From JANXQG01 sp037147235 (GTDB taxonomy: Bacteria; Planctomycetota; Planctomycetia; Pirellulales; Thermoguttaceae), in the NCBI GenBank assembly GCA_037147235.1, contig JBAWVO010000102.1, positions 1-19,264 of the forward strand: a DNA stretch of 19,264 nucleotides. The letters run 5' to 3'. Within the stretch, counting starts at the first letter, position 1; each line of letters begins with the position of its first letter. Position numbers and translations under genes: made by a program. Under the pieces are notes generated by a model. That model was not told the DNA's origin, searched no databases, and saw only the letters and a program-made list of their open reading frames with translations. Below, piece by piece: positions 1 to 7,266 of the stretch.

Positions 1-8
1 CCGCCCCC

Positions 9-57
9 CGCTCGGCGAGTGGGCAAAACACGACAGTTATTTATGCGCCGATCCTAA
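9..57 (-). repeat. Partial copy of palindromic MITE-like element, left of kinase gene
   Basis: Positions 9-50 match the reverse complement of 3482-3523 with one mismatch (position 43). The similarity continues more loosely to about 57 and back to the window edge. The copy lies in opposite orientation to the fuller element at 3474-3590 and appears to run off the left edge. It ends about 40 nt before the kinase start codon, so it probably contributes to the kinase leader or promoter region. The repeat is seen directly; mobility is inference. Confidence 0.85.
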
Positions 58-84
58 ACTGGGGTTATCGTCGGCATCCGTACT

Positions 85-90
85 GGAAGG
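85..90 (+). promoter_or_regulatory. Ribosome binding site for the kinase gene
   Basis: GGAAGG lies 7 nt before the ATG at 98, which supports that start. Confidence 0.6.
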
Positions 91-97
91 TAGTGCC

Positions 98-3000
98 ATG
101 TCTGCTGTCATTGACCGCGATCTGCTGCTTGGAATCCTGACCAATGAACTGGGAATCGTGGACCGCGACCATCTGGTGGCGGCCATGAACACTTGGAAAG
201 ACCGTCGCGAAAAGCCGCTGGCCGATGTACTGCTGGAAGCCGGTCGTTTGAATGCAGAACAGCGCGCGTGGTTGCTGCGCGCTGTGGATCGGCAATTACA
301 ACGGCACGGCGGCGCACAAGCCGGCCCCAGCTCGCTTTGGGTGCAGAACGCGGTTGACGAGTTGATAAAGGCCGGTGCCAGCCCGGACTTGGCAGCGGGC
401 CTCACCACGCTCGTTCTGCCCTTGCCTAGCCTAAGTGCCGGTGAGAGAGTTGGATCGTCAACGGTCCGAACTGATCGCTACGAGATCCTCCGCCACCACG
501 CCAGCGGTGGCTTGGGCGAAGTTTTCTTGGCCCGGGACAGCGAACTGCACCGTGACGTGGCACTGAAGGAGATTCGGCCGCAATACGCGGACGACGAAGA
601 GCTCCGCGCGCGCTTTGTGCTGGAGGCCGAAATCACTGGCGGCCTGGAGCACCCCAACATCGTGCCGGTGCATGGTTTGGGTAAAGATCAGGACGATCGG
701 CCTTTTTACATTATGCGGTTCATTCGTGGCGAGAGCTTCCAGGAGGCGATCACTCGTTTTCATAGCAAGGAAACCGCGGCCAAGCCGCCGGGCGAGCGAA
801 TCTTAATGCTTCGCAAGCTCTTGGGATGCTTCGTCGACGTCTGCAACGCCGCGGCCTACGCGCATAGTCGGGGTGTGATCCACCGCGACCTCAAGCCCGA
901 TAACGTGATGCTTGGTCCCTACGGCGAGACGCTGCTGCTGGACTGGGGACTGGCAAAACTCGTGCAGCGCGATCAGCAGGCGGTATCCGCGCAGCAGAAG
1001 GCAAGCGAGCTCGCGCCCCAACCGTCCACGCTGCACCCGGCGGCAGCCGGCAGCCCGACTCCCACGCGCGTCGGCTCGATCGTCGGCACGCTCGGCTACA
1101 TGAGTCCGGAACAGGCCGCCGGCTTAGTCGATCAACTTGGACCAGCCAGCGACATCTACAGCCTGGGCGCGATCCTTTACGCCGTGCTTACCGGGTCCGC
1201 CCCGTTCGGAGGCTCAAGCAGCGATCAGGTGCGGCAGCAGATTATCGCGGGCCGTTACAGGTCGCCACGGCAAGTCAATGCGCAAGTTTCGCCCGCCCTG
1301 GAGGCCATCTGTCGCAATGCCATGTCGCAGGATCCCTGTCAGCGCTATGCTACCGTGCGGGAGTTGGCCGACGACGTGGAAGCCTGGTTGGCGGACGAAC
1401 CAGTGCGCGCCTGGCGCGAACCATGGGCAGCACGTACCGGGCGGTGGATCCGCCGCCACCGCACGCTGGTGGGGTCCGGCATGGCCGCCGTGTTGGCAGC
1501 GACCGTCAGCCTGACCATCGGCGTGCTGCTCCTGACCGCCGCAAACGAGCGCGAGCACGCCGCCAAAATCCAGGCCGAAAAGCAGCGGCAACAAGCCCGT
1601 CAGAACTTCCAAATGGCCCGCGACGCGGTCGACAAGTACCTCACGCGCGTCAGCGACGACCCGCGACTGAAGGCGCACGACTTGGAACGCTTGCGCCGCG
1701 ATCTGCTGGAAACGGCACGCGATTTCTACGAGCAATTCATTCGCCAGCAGTCCGACGACCCGGACTTGCGCGCGGCCTGGGCCTGGGCCCATTTCCGCTT
1801 GGCGTCGATCATGGCGGAGATTGGGTCGAAGCAGCGGGCGGCGGAATTGCTGCAACAGGCCCTGGGGACGTTTGCCGCGCTCGCCCGGGAACATTCGGAA
1901 CGCGCCGATTACCGCTACGGCGAGCTTCAGACCCAATTGAATTTGGCCCGCGTGTTCTCCGAGATCACCCTTCCGCAGCAAGCCGCGGCGGCTTTGGCCT
2001 CGGCCCGCGAGCTGGCCGACGCGTTGCTAGCGCGCAACCCGCAAGATGCCGCCTACCGCGCGGCACTGGCGGCGGTATACAGCACCGCTGCGCGGCTGTG
2101 TATCGAGCGCAAGGACTACGGCCAGGCGGAAACCGAGTATCGCGCCGCGATCGACCTCCGCGTGAAGTTGCTCAAAGAGTCGCCCGCCGCGGCAGAGCAG
2201 CAAAGCCTCTTGGCCAGGGATGAAACGGGCCTGGCGATCCTTTACCGCCGGCAAAACCGCCGCGACGAGGCCACCAAGCTCCTGTTCTCCGCCGCCGACC
2301 GCCATTCGCGCCTGGTGGACGCGGATCGCGACGTGCCCGAGTATCTCATGGATCTAGCCAACGCCTGCGATAACCTGGCGACTTTTTATGGCGATGTGGC
2401 CGGGAATCCCCAACAGATCGAGGCCGCCTACCAACACGCCCTCGCCGTGCGCCGCCAGCTACTGCGAGCGCATCCAGAGGTGGCGCAATACCAGGCCGGC
2501 GTGGCGGGCAGTCATTTCAGCCTCGCGGCCTTGTACTGTCGCACCGGCCAGTTCAAGAAGGGGGAGCAGGCGTACTTGATCGCGCGGCAGATGTTTGAGC
2601 AGTTGGCGGACGAGCATCCCGACGTGCCCGATTATCGCGACACGTTGGGAGCAGTGATGAACAACCAGGCGCTCCTCTACCGCGCCCAGGACCGGCACGA
2701 GGAAGCGATTGCCGCGCTGAAGTCGGCCATCGATATCCGCCAGAAGTTGACCCGCGAGTCGCCCGACAGCCGGCACTACTTGCAGCGTCTGGGCTCCTCG
2801 TGCGTGAACCTAGGCGACACGCTCGGCGCAAAGAACCGAACCGAGGAAGCCGACGCCGCTTACCGGCAAGCGGCGGGCGTCTACGAAAAGCTGACAGCCA
2901 AGTTTAGTCGAGACATGGACGCGGTGCTCGAACTGGGCTCGCTCTACTGCAAAATGGGTCAAATCGCCCTAGAGCAAGGGAAGCCCCAGAACGCCCTGGT

Positions 3001-3445
3001 GCCGGTCGAGAAGGCCCAGAAGCTCATCCAGTCGCGATCCTCCACCGAACGGAAGCTGCCGGGTGCGAAGGCAGTCTTGCTCTCCGCACTCTGGTGCCAG
3101 GCCGGGGCGTGCGCCGCGAGCGGCGATTACGCGGGTGCTGCCGCCGCGGCCGGGGAACTGGCGCCGTCTTGTAAGAAACAAGGTGCGGCACTGTACCGTC
3201 TGGCTGCGGTTTGGGCCATGGCTTCGACCGCGGCAGGCAAGGATGCGAAGCTCAGTCCGACCACGGGATCGCGGCTGGCGGAACAATACGCGGCCGCCGC
3301 CGTCGCAGCACTCGCAGACTGCCGCGACACCAGCTTCTTTAAGGACGCAGGCCAGGCGAAACTCCTCCTTGAGGATTCCAAGTTGGAAGGGCTCCGAGGC
3401 CGGGAGGATTTCAAACGACTCTTGGCGCGGCCACCCGCGCCCTAG
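98..3445 (+). CDS. Membrane-anchored Ser/Thr protein kinase with TPR tail
   Basis: This is a Hanks-type Ser/Thr kinase of 1115 aa. Residues 1-120 form an N-terminal region I do not recognise. The kinase domain spans about 128-430: glycine-rich loop GGLGEV (137-142), VALK lysine K157, likely alpha-C glutamate E178, catalytic HRDLKPDN (262-269), DWG in place of DFG (282-284), then an insertion of about 45 aa before GYMSPEQ (333-339), and SDIYSLG (351-357). One membrane span follows at about 458-480, so the kinase should be cytoplasmic and the C-terminal part on the other side of the membrane. Residues 490-1000 are alpha-helical TPR-like repeats. DWG kinases with TPR tails are familiar in planctomycetes; substrate and signal are unknown. 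The gene converges on an ECF sigma factor gene, a pairing often seen in this phylum, which suggests shared signalling (inference). GGAAGG precedes the ATG by 7 nt. Confidence 0.95.
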   Translation: MSAVIDRDLLLGILTNELGIVDRDHLVAAMNTWKDRREKPLADVLLEAGRLNAEQRAWLLRAVDRQLQRHGGAQAGPSSLWVQNAVDELIKAGASPDLAAGLTTLVLPLPSLSAGERVGSSTVRTDRYEILRHHASGGLGEVFLARDSELHRDVALKEIRPQYADDEELRARFVLEAEITGGLEHPNIVPVHGLGKDQDDRPFYIMRFIRGESFQEAITRFHSKETAAKPPGERILMLRKLLGCFVDVCNAAAYAHSRGVIHRDLKPDNVMLGPYGETLLLDWGLAKLVQRDQQAVSAQQKASELAPQPSTLHPAAAGSPTPTRVGSIVGTLGYMSPEQAAGLVDQLGPASDIYSLGAILYAVLTGSAPFGGSSSDQVRQQIIAGRYRSPRQVNAQVSPALEAICRNAMSQDPCQRYATVRELADDVEAWLADEPVRAWREPWAARTGRWIRRHRTLVGSGMAAVLAATVSLTIGVLLLTAANEREHAAKIQAEKQRQQARQNFQMARDAVDKYLTRVSDDPRLKAHDLERLRRDLLETARDFYEQFIRQQSDDPDLRAAWAWAHFRLASIMAEIGSKQRAAELLQQALGTFAALAREHSERADYRYGELQTQLNLARVFSEITLPQQAAAALASARELADALLARNPQDAAYRAALAAVYSTAARLCIERKDYGQAETEYRAAIDLRVKLLKESPAAAEQQSLLARDETGLAILYRRQNRRDEATKLLFSAADRHSRLVDADRDVPEYLMDLANACDNLATFYGDVAGNPQQIEAAYQHALAVRRQLLRAHPEVAQYQAGVAGSHFSLAALYCRTGQFKKGEQAYLIARQMFEQLADEHPDVPDYRDTLGAVMNNQALLYRAQDRHEEAIAALKSAIDIRQKLTRESPDSRHYLQRLGSSCVNLGDTLGAKNRTEEADAAYRQAAGVYEKLTAKFSRDMDAVLELGSLYCKMGQIALEQGKPQNALVPVEKAQKLIQSRSSTERKLPGAKAVLLSALWCQAGACAASGDYAGAAAAAGELAPSCKKQGAALYRLAAVWAMASTAAGKDAKLSPTTGSRLAEQYAAAAVAALADCRDTSFFKDAGQAKLLLEDSKLEGLRGREDFKRLLARPPAP

Positions 3446-3473
3446 CCGACCTGAAAGCGATTGCGCCGTGGCA

Positions 3474-3590
3474 CTTAGTACCGGCGCAGAAATAACTGTC
3501 GTGTTTTGCCCACTCGCCGAGCGAGGGCAGACGGCACACGGAGTGTGCCTGCTACTTTTCTTGCGACAGTTATTTCTGCGCCGGTCCTTA
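3474..3590 (+). repeat. Palindromic MITE-like element between convergent genes
   Basis: Terminal arms 3480-3501 and 3564-3585 are perfect 22-nt inverted repeats with core AAATAACTGTCG. They enclose about 62 nt that contain a second small hairpin. Most of the left arm plus inner sequence (3482-3523) recurs inverted at 9-50. CTTA occurs at both outer edges (3474-3477 and 3587-3590) and could be a target duplication, although the arms are out of register by one base there. No transposase is encoded. The element fills most of the kinase-sigma gap and could act as a two-way terminator (inference). Confidence 0.85.
3533..3560 (+). terminator. Possible intrinsic terminator within the palindromic element
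   Basis: GGCACAC (3533-3539) pairs with GTGTGCC (3543-3549) around a GGA loop. A CTTTTC stretch follows from 3555. The T tract starts several bases after the stem, so this is not a textbook terminator. The location after the kinase stop and before the end of the converging sigma gene fits a termination role. Confidence 0.4.
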
Positions 3591-3616
3591 ATCGGGCGGA
3601 ACCCGGTCGCAACACC

Positions 3617-4363
3617 TCACTCTCGCTCCTTCCAATCCTCCGGTAAGAGGTCTCGCACCAGGTCGATCAACCCCAAGTCCGCCAATTCCTCTTCGATCTT
3701 CTCCGGCGAGGGTTCCTGCATCGTACCGGCCAGTTCGCTGATGAGCAGATCGACAAACTGCAAGCGGGCGCGGCGGAGTTTTTGTCTCAGGGCATCGGCG
3801 CGGAGCGGCTTGCCGGTTTTCTCTGCAAACTTCTGGGCAAGCTCTTCCGAAGTGTCGTCGGGAAACTCTGCTCGGAGCTTCAGCAGGGTGTAAGCCAACG
3901 TGTCGGGCTGGCGGCGCTGCTGCTGCTGCATGGCATTCCAGACAAGATCCAGCACGCTAGTTCGCCACTCGGTTGTCCAGGCGAGGTCTTCCGCCGGATC
4001 GTCGCCGCCCTCGAGTCCTCCGACGTCGAACTCGACACTCCGCCGCTGCTTTTGCCGCCGCCAGAAACTGCGGATGGTGTTGCGAATTGCGGTCTTGAGG
4101 AAATCCCGGAATCGGCCGCGCGCCGGATCCGCGCCCGCAAAACCGCCCGACAGGAGTCGCGTGAGGATGTCTTGGGTCAGGTCGTCCGCGTCGGAGTCCC
4201 TGCGAACAATCCCACCCACGTAGCGACGCAGGGCAGGACGGTAGCGAAGTACCAAGGCGTTCCGCGCCTCGACGGAACTGGCCAACGAACCCTCGTGTGC
4301 CCGGCGCAACATGGTCCAGCGCGTTGAAATCGCTTCCAGCCGTTCAGGATCATGGGCCGACAT
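3617..4363 (-). CDS. ECF RNA polymerase sigma factor (planctomycete type)
   Basis: This is a 248-aa extracytoplasmic-function sigma factor that would direct RNA polymerase to a dedicated set of promoters. Region 2 is recognisable as LRYRPALRRYVGGIVRR followed by DADDLTQDILTRLL, then the basic, aromatic stretch AIRNTIRSFWRRQKQRR that resembles the promoter-melting part. The C-terminal half carries a helix-turn-helix-like region 4 (about DTSEELAQKFAEKTGK to LRQKLRRARLQFVDLL). I chose the ATG at 4363 because GAAGAGG sits 7 nt upstream; a longer frame from 4420 lacks such support. The gene converges on the kinase/TPR gene. ECF factors encoded beside Ser/Thr kinases are a known planctomycete arrangement, so phosphorylation-based control is plausible but not shown. 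No anti-sigma factor gene is adjacent. Confidence 0.9.
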   Translation of the reverse strand: MSAHDPERLEAISTRWTMLRRAHEGSLASSVEARNALVLRYRPALRRYVGGIVRRDSDADDLTQDILTRLLSGGFAGADPARGRFRDFLKTAIRNTIRSFWRRQKQRRSVEFDVGGLEGGDDPAEDLAWTTEWRTSVLDLVWNAMQQQQRRQPDTLAYTLLKLRAEFPDDTSEELAQKFAEKTGKPLRADALRQKLRRARLQFVDLLISELAGTMQEPSPEKIEEELADLGLIDLVRDLLPEDWKERE

Positions 4364-4844
4364 GGCGTTGCCTCTTCGGATGTCCAACCCAACAATGCAT
4401 CGGCTGATCTTCCCAACCAAGTCCGGTCATTTTACGCATGCTAAGGCTTTCGAGACGGGGTGGAATGCTCGTTCCGGCGGTAAATGTCACAAATCGTTAC
4501 GCCATTTGTACAGGAAGAGGAACGCCACCGCAAGCCACCATGGAGAGTCAATTGGCACCAAGTATCTTGGCGGAGAGCCGGAATTTGGGATCTCGGTATC
4601 CCAACGGGATTCTGTCCGCTAGAGGACATAACGCCTTTGGCGTAAGGGAGGTGGGGACAGGTTTCCCAGGGTAAAAACGACAACTACGATCAAGGCCCGG
4701 GTTGGTTTGTGCTGCCCCTGACGATTTTGTGGCGTTCCCGCTTCAACTTGTCGCTTGAAATCTCGTTAAAGTCTTGTTTTTTGTTCGCGTAATTGGTATG
4801 GACCGGTTATCATGGAACAAGGTAAGTAGTCGTCCAAAAACAAC
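4364..4844. other. Intergenic stretch without a convincing gene
   Basis: I see no gene with family-like content here; the short open frames look like chance. The stretch lies between the divergent sigma gene and the Tad locus, so promoters for both should be in or near it, but I could not pick a strong sigma-70-type -35/-10 pair. Small inverted repeats are present (GGGAT/ATCCC at 4587-4602, ACGCC/GGCGT at 4630-4642). The part from about 4540 to 4690 resembles decayed repeat sequence (inference). No small Flp pilin gene was found. Confidence 0.5.
4371..4377 (-). promoter_or_regulatory. Ribosome binding site deciding the sigma factor start
   Basis: On the minus strand GAAGAGG lies 7 nt before the ATG at 4363. 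This favours that start over the upstream in-frame codon at 4420. Confidence 0.6.
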
Positions 4845-4896
4845 TTGTGGTGCGGGTGTCTCGCCTGCACGTGCAGCCGGGACGGCCGCACCACAA
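4845..4896. repeat. 52-bp near-perfect palindrome
   Basis: The palindrome is centred exactly between 4870 and 4871. The outer 11 bp (4845-4855 with 4886-4896) pair perfectly and the inner 12 bp (4865-4876, CTGCACGTGCAG) are a perfect palindrome. Between them there are two mismatches and two G-T pairs. It lies 45 nt upstream of the chosen cpaA start, in a frame that stays open into that gene and would read GAGVSPARAAGTAAPQ. It looks like a REP-type mobile palindrome and could form a strong hairpin in the leader RNA. Confidence 0.85.
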
Positions 4897-4927
4897 AGTG
4901 CTGGACAGGTGCTAAGAGGCGCAAATT

Positions 4928-4933
4928 CCGGAG
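4928..4933 (+). promoter_or_regulatory. Ribosome binding site deciding the cpaA start
   Basis: The GGAG within CCGGAG lies 8 nt before GTG 4942. It supports a start downstream of the palindrome instead of the in-frame codons at 4774 or 4798. Confidence 0.55.
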
Positions 4934-4941
4934 TAAAAAAC

Positions 4942-5475
4942 GTGGCGTTTTGGATTTTCATCGTCGTGGTTGCACTTTACGCGGCAGCGACCGGGTATAC
5001 GGATCTGCGGATGCGGCGTATTCCCAACTATCTGACCGTCCCCATGGCAATTACCGGTTTGGTCTGTTCATTGCTTCCCTTGCCGGGGTATCCTACGACG
5101 CTCCTAGACTGCCTGCTCGGCTTCGCCCTCGGTTTTACGATTTTCTTTATCCCATTTTTGCTGGGAGGCGGTGGGTCGGGAGACCTCAAGCTGGTTGCGG
5201 CACTTGGTGCATGGCTAGGGTGGATTCATTTGTTAATCGGTTTGGCATTTGCCTTGATTTTCGCCCTGGTGGTAGCCTTCGTGGTCTGGACAACCAGTTT
5301 CTCGGCCGGCAGCGGCAAAGCCAAAGCCAAAAAGATTCAAAAACCGGTCGATCGTGACAAGAATATAAAAACCAAGTTTCGCCGCAAAAGGGCCGTGCGG
5401 TTTGCAATTCCCATGGCCCTAGGCACCTGGTGCGTTCTGGGATTGATGATCTTGAAACATTTTACGCCGGAATGA
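4942..5475 (+). CDS. cpaA: Prepilin peptidase CpaA/TadV (A24 family)
   Basis: This 177-aa polytopic membrane aspartyl protease would cleave the leader peptides of Flp-type prepilins and TadE/TadF-like pseudopilins at the cytoplasmic face of the inner membrane. The two catalytic aspartates of the A24 family are visible: D21 in TDLRMRRIPN and D81 in GGGGSGDLK (GxGD-type motif). Several hydrophobic spans lie between and after them, and a lysine-rich loop lies near the C terminus. The length fits the short TadV/CpaA form, which lacks the methyltransferase domain of PilD. GTG 4942 is preferred because of the GGAG at 4930-4933 and because the N terminus then begins at the first membrane span. An upstream in-frame extension would include the 52-bp palindrome. 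The stop codon lies inside a repeated sequence. It is the first gene of the Tad locus. Confidence 0.88.
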   Translation: MAFWIFIVVVALYAAATGYTDLRMRRIPNYLTVPMAITGLVCSLLPLPGYPTTLLDCLLGFALGFTIFFIPFLLGGGGSGDLKLVAALGAWLGWIHLLIGLAFALIFALVVAFVVWTTSFSAGSGKAKAKKIQKPVDRDKNIKTKFRRKRAVRFAIPMALGTWCVLGLMILKHFTPE

Positions 5476-5545
5476 ATTCCGTCCACCCGAAAAACGGAGC
5501 CAACGGAATGAATTCCGTTTTACGGAGCCAATGGAATGAATTCTG
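5468..5545. repeat. Three copies of a GGAATGAATTCCG-type palindrome
   Basis: Copies of the imperfect palindrome CGGAATGAATTCCGT lie at 5468-5482, 5504-5518 and 5531-5545, the last with two changes. The spacers share ACGGAGCCAA. The first copy contains the cpaA stop codon (5473-5475). The cluster may be a degenerate mobile repeat or a processing or termination region between cpaA and tadE. Confidence 0.75.
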
Positions 5546-5644
5546 TTTTACTGACTGCGGTATTTGTAGCGACACCCGGGTGCCTTTTGCATGGAATCGT
5601 TTAGGAAGGCCGAATTAAGATAGGGAATCCTCTTATTAATTGCT

Positions 5645-5653
5645 TGCTAAAAT
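5645..5653 (+). promoter_or_regulatory. Possible extended -10 promoter before tadE-like gene
   Basis: TGCTAAAAT matches an extended -10 element (TGNTANAAT-like), 18 nt upstream of the ATG at 5671. No good -35 hexamer lies 16-18 nt upstream. The call rests on motif match and position only. Confidence 0.25.
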
Positions 5654-5670
5654 GGGATAGGTGCGTAATA

Positions 5671-6069
5671 ATGAATAGAAAGAGGAGGGGGGTTCTAACC
5701 ATGGAATTGATGTTAGTCCTTCCGATTCTTTTGATTGTCCTGCTGGTTCTCGTGGAGATTGGAACCTACCTGCTTGCCGCTCAGGCAATCCAAGGAGCGG
5801 CCATGGCGGGTGCTCGGGAGGCGACGTTGCCCGGTGCGACCGACGATCGTGTGAGGTCGGCGGTCGTGGGGGCGTTGGCCGGCTGGTCCTATGCAAAAAA
5901 ACTGGGGCCCGATGATATTCAGATGGTTGATTCGCCCCTTGAGGGTAGTGTAAGTGTTGCGGTATCGGTGGATGCGGCCCAAGCGGCTGTGAATCCACTG
6001 GCCATGGTGCCCGGGCTTGATCTGAGAGGAAAGAAGATTACCGCCATGTTCGTGATGCGTAAAGAGTGA
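5671..6069 (+). CDS. TadE-like pseudopilin
   Basis: This 132-aa protein has the TadE signature: a short basic start (NRKRRG), then VLTMEL and a hydrophobic helix (about residues 13-30) ending in VEIG. Taking G7 as the cleavage point puts glutamate E12 at +5 of the mature protein, as expected for a class III prepilin leader cut by CpaA/TadV. The remainder (AAQAIQGAAMAGAREAT and a small beta-rich domain) fits TadE-like minor pilins. I chose ATG 5671 because it keeps the basic residues and cleavage site. ATG 5701 has the stronger purine-rich upstream sequence (5682-5690) but would lose the processing site, so the start is not certain. It would act in the inner membrane/periplasm as a pilus component or initiator. 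Confidence 0.82.
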   Translation: MNRKRRGVLTMELMLVLPILLIVLLVLVEIGTYLLAAQAIQGAAMAGAREATLPGATDDRVRSAVVGALAGWSYAKKLGPDDIQMVDSPLEGSVSVAVSVDAAQAAVNPLAMVPGLDLRGKKITAMFVMRKE

Positions 6070-6149
6070 TGGGCTATCCGGAAAACCTACCTCTAGTTTC
6101 TCGACTTTCTTGGACAGCCTCCAAAAAAATCCGTTAAAGTGGGTCGCCA

Positions 6150-7241
6150 ATGAGGTCCATTAGACCGCAAACCGTCACGCTCGCCGTCTTGGCCATCTTG
6201 TTTGGCCTAGGTGCCGCCTGGGCGGCAAAGCAAATCCTGCTTGCCAAGCAGCCGCCGCCTGAGCCGGTCGCTGAGGCACCGCCGCCTCCGATGGCTACCC
6301 TGTTGGTTGTGCAAAGCAATTTGGTTGCCGATGCGCGAATCCGCGAACAAGACGTGGGGCAGGTAGCAGATTCGTTGGAGAAGCTGAATAAGAAGAATGT
6401 TCCGCTGGATAAGGTATTCAAATCCAAGCAGCAGGCCGTTGGCCGGATTCTCAAAAAATCGAAGCCTGCCGGTTCGTGGTTGACCGAAGAGGATTTTTAC
6501 GAATTGGGCAAAGGACCGCAACTCAAGCTCAAAGAGGGGCATCGCGCGATCACGCTGCGGGTCGACGATCCGGCCATTTCCAGCAGCATCATCCGTACAG
6601 GCTGCCTGGTTGACGTGATCCTGACGACCGAAAATCCCGATGACTCCACCAAGCTGACGCGACGGCTGGTGTCCGGAGTTGAAGTACTCAGCCCGCCGGT
6701 TAGCGATGGCGGAGTGCCAAACTCGGTGACCTCGGTTTCGGGGAAGAGCTACCTCGTACTGTCGGCAACGCCGGAGCAGGCAAATCGCTTGGCCCTGGCC
6801 CAGCAGATGGCTGGAACGATCAGCGTGACGCTTTGCGCGGTGCCCGACAGCAGTGACGGAAGCCGCATGGATTCCAAAACGGTGGATGCCCTGCTCAGTC
6901 ACGGCGATTACCAACTTGGCGAGCGCGATTTGCTCAACTTGCCGCCGCATCCCGCACCGCCGCCACCGCCGGAGCGCACCATCGTCGAGCAGATCCGCGG
7001 GAACAAGATCGATTATGTGATTTTCACGGAAGATAATGTGCGGCTTTCCCAGGAGGAAGCGCGGCAAAACTCCTTGCCGACCGGTACCGCCAGTGCGGCA
7101 GCTCCGGCCTCGGGCAAAAAGTGCAAAACGTGCGGCAAGGGGAATGGGAAGGGAAAGGGTGGTGAATCGACCCCCAGTCCGACCCCCGCACCCCGCGGTT
7201 TCCGCGATACGCCGCCCCCCGAACCGCCGAGAGCGATTTAG
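6150..7241 (+). CDS. cpaB: Flp pilus assembly protein CpaB/RcpC
   Basis: This 363-aa periplasmic assembly factor of Tad systems in other bacteria works with the CpaC/RcpA secretin. Residues 8-27 form an N-terminal membrane span or uncleaved signal, followed by a proline-rich linker (35-47). A SAF-like domain covers about 48-117 (MATLLVVQSNLVADARIREQDV and onward), and the RcpC/CpaB domain about 125-230 (GHRAITLRVDD, GCLVDVILTTENPDD, VLSATPEQANRLALAQQMAG). The C-terminal tail is unusual: a CKTCGKGNGKGKGG stretch with a CxxC pair (C325, C328) and a proline-rich end. It begins 80 nt after the TadE-like gene with no obvious strong ribosome binding site. The usual partner secretin gene does not follow. 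Confidence 0.85.
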   Translation: MRSIRPQTVTLAVLAILFGLGAAWAAKQILLAKQPPPEPVAEAPPPPMATLLVVQSNLVADARIREQDVGQVADSLEKLNKKNVPLDKVFKSKQQAVGRILKKSKPAGSWLTEEDFYELGKGPQLKLKEGHRAITLRVDDPAISSSIIRTGCLVDVILTTENPDDSTKLTRRLVSGVEVLSPPVSDGGVPNSVTSVSGKSYLVLSATPEQANRLALAQQMAGTISVTLCAVPDSSDGSRMDSKTVDALLSHGDYQLGERDLLNLPPHPAPPPPPERTIVEQIRGNKIDYVIFTEDNVRLSQEEARQNSLPTGTASAAAPASGKKCKTCGKGNGKGKGGESTPSPTPAPRGFRDTPPPEPPRAI

Positions 7242-7251
7242 TTTCCGTTGC

Positions 7252-7257
7252 AAGGAG
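7252..7257 (+). promoter_or_regulatory. Ribosome binding site deciding the TadG-like start
   Basis: AAGGAG lies 9 nt before GTG 7267 in the gap after the cpaB stop. It places the start there and not within cpaB. Confidence 0.6.
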
Positions 7258-7266
7258 ATAGGTATT

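Noticed and set aside
1214..1981. A 255-aa minus-strand open frame inside the kinase gene
   Set aside because: It is fully antisense to the kinase and TPR coding sequence and shows no recognisable domain.
3474..3590. CTTA as a firm target-site duplication
   Set aside because: The 4-nt match could be chance and the terminal arms are out of register by one base there, so the exact ends are not settled.
5644..5670. Upstream TTG start for the TadE-like protein
   Set aside because: It would put nine extra residues before the basic leader and overlaps the extended -10-like element. ATG 5671 already gives a complete class III leader.
6110..6139. Promoter-like TTGGAC and TTAAAG before cpaB
   Set aside because: The -10 match is only about three of six bases, and the start point would lie almost on the ATG.
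6207..7253. A 348-aa open frame on the minus strand opposite cpaB
   Set aside because: It is antisense to a gene with clear CpaB domains, has low-complexity Arg/Gly-rich content and no family-like motifs. It is a GC-rich shadow frame.
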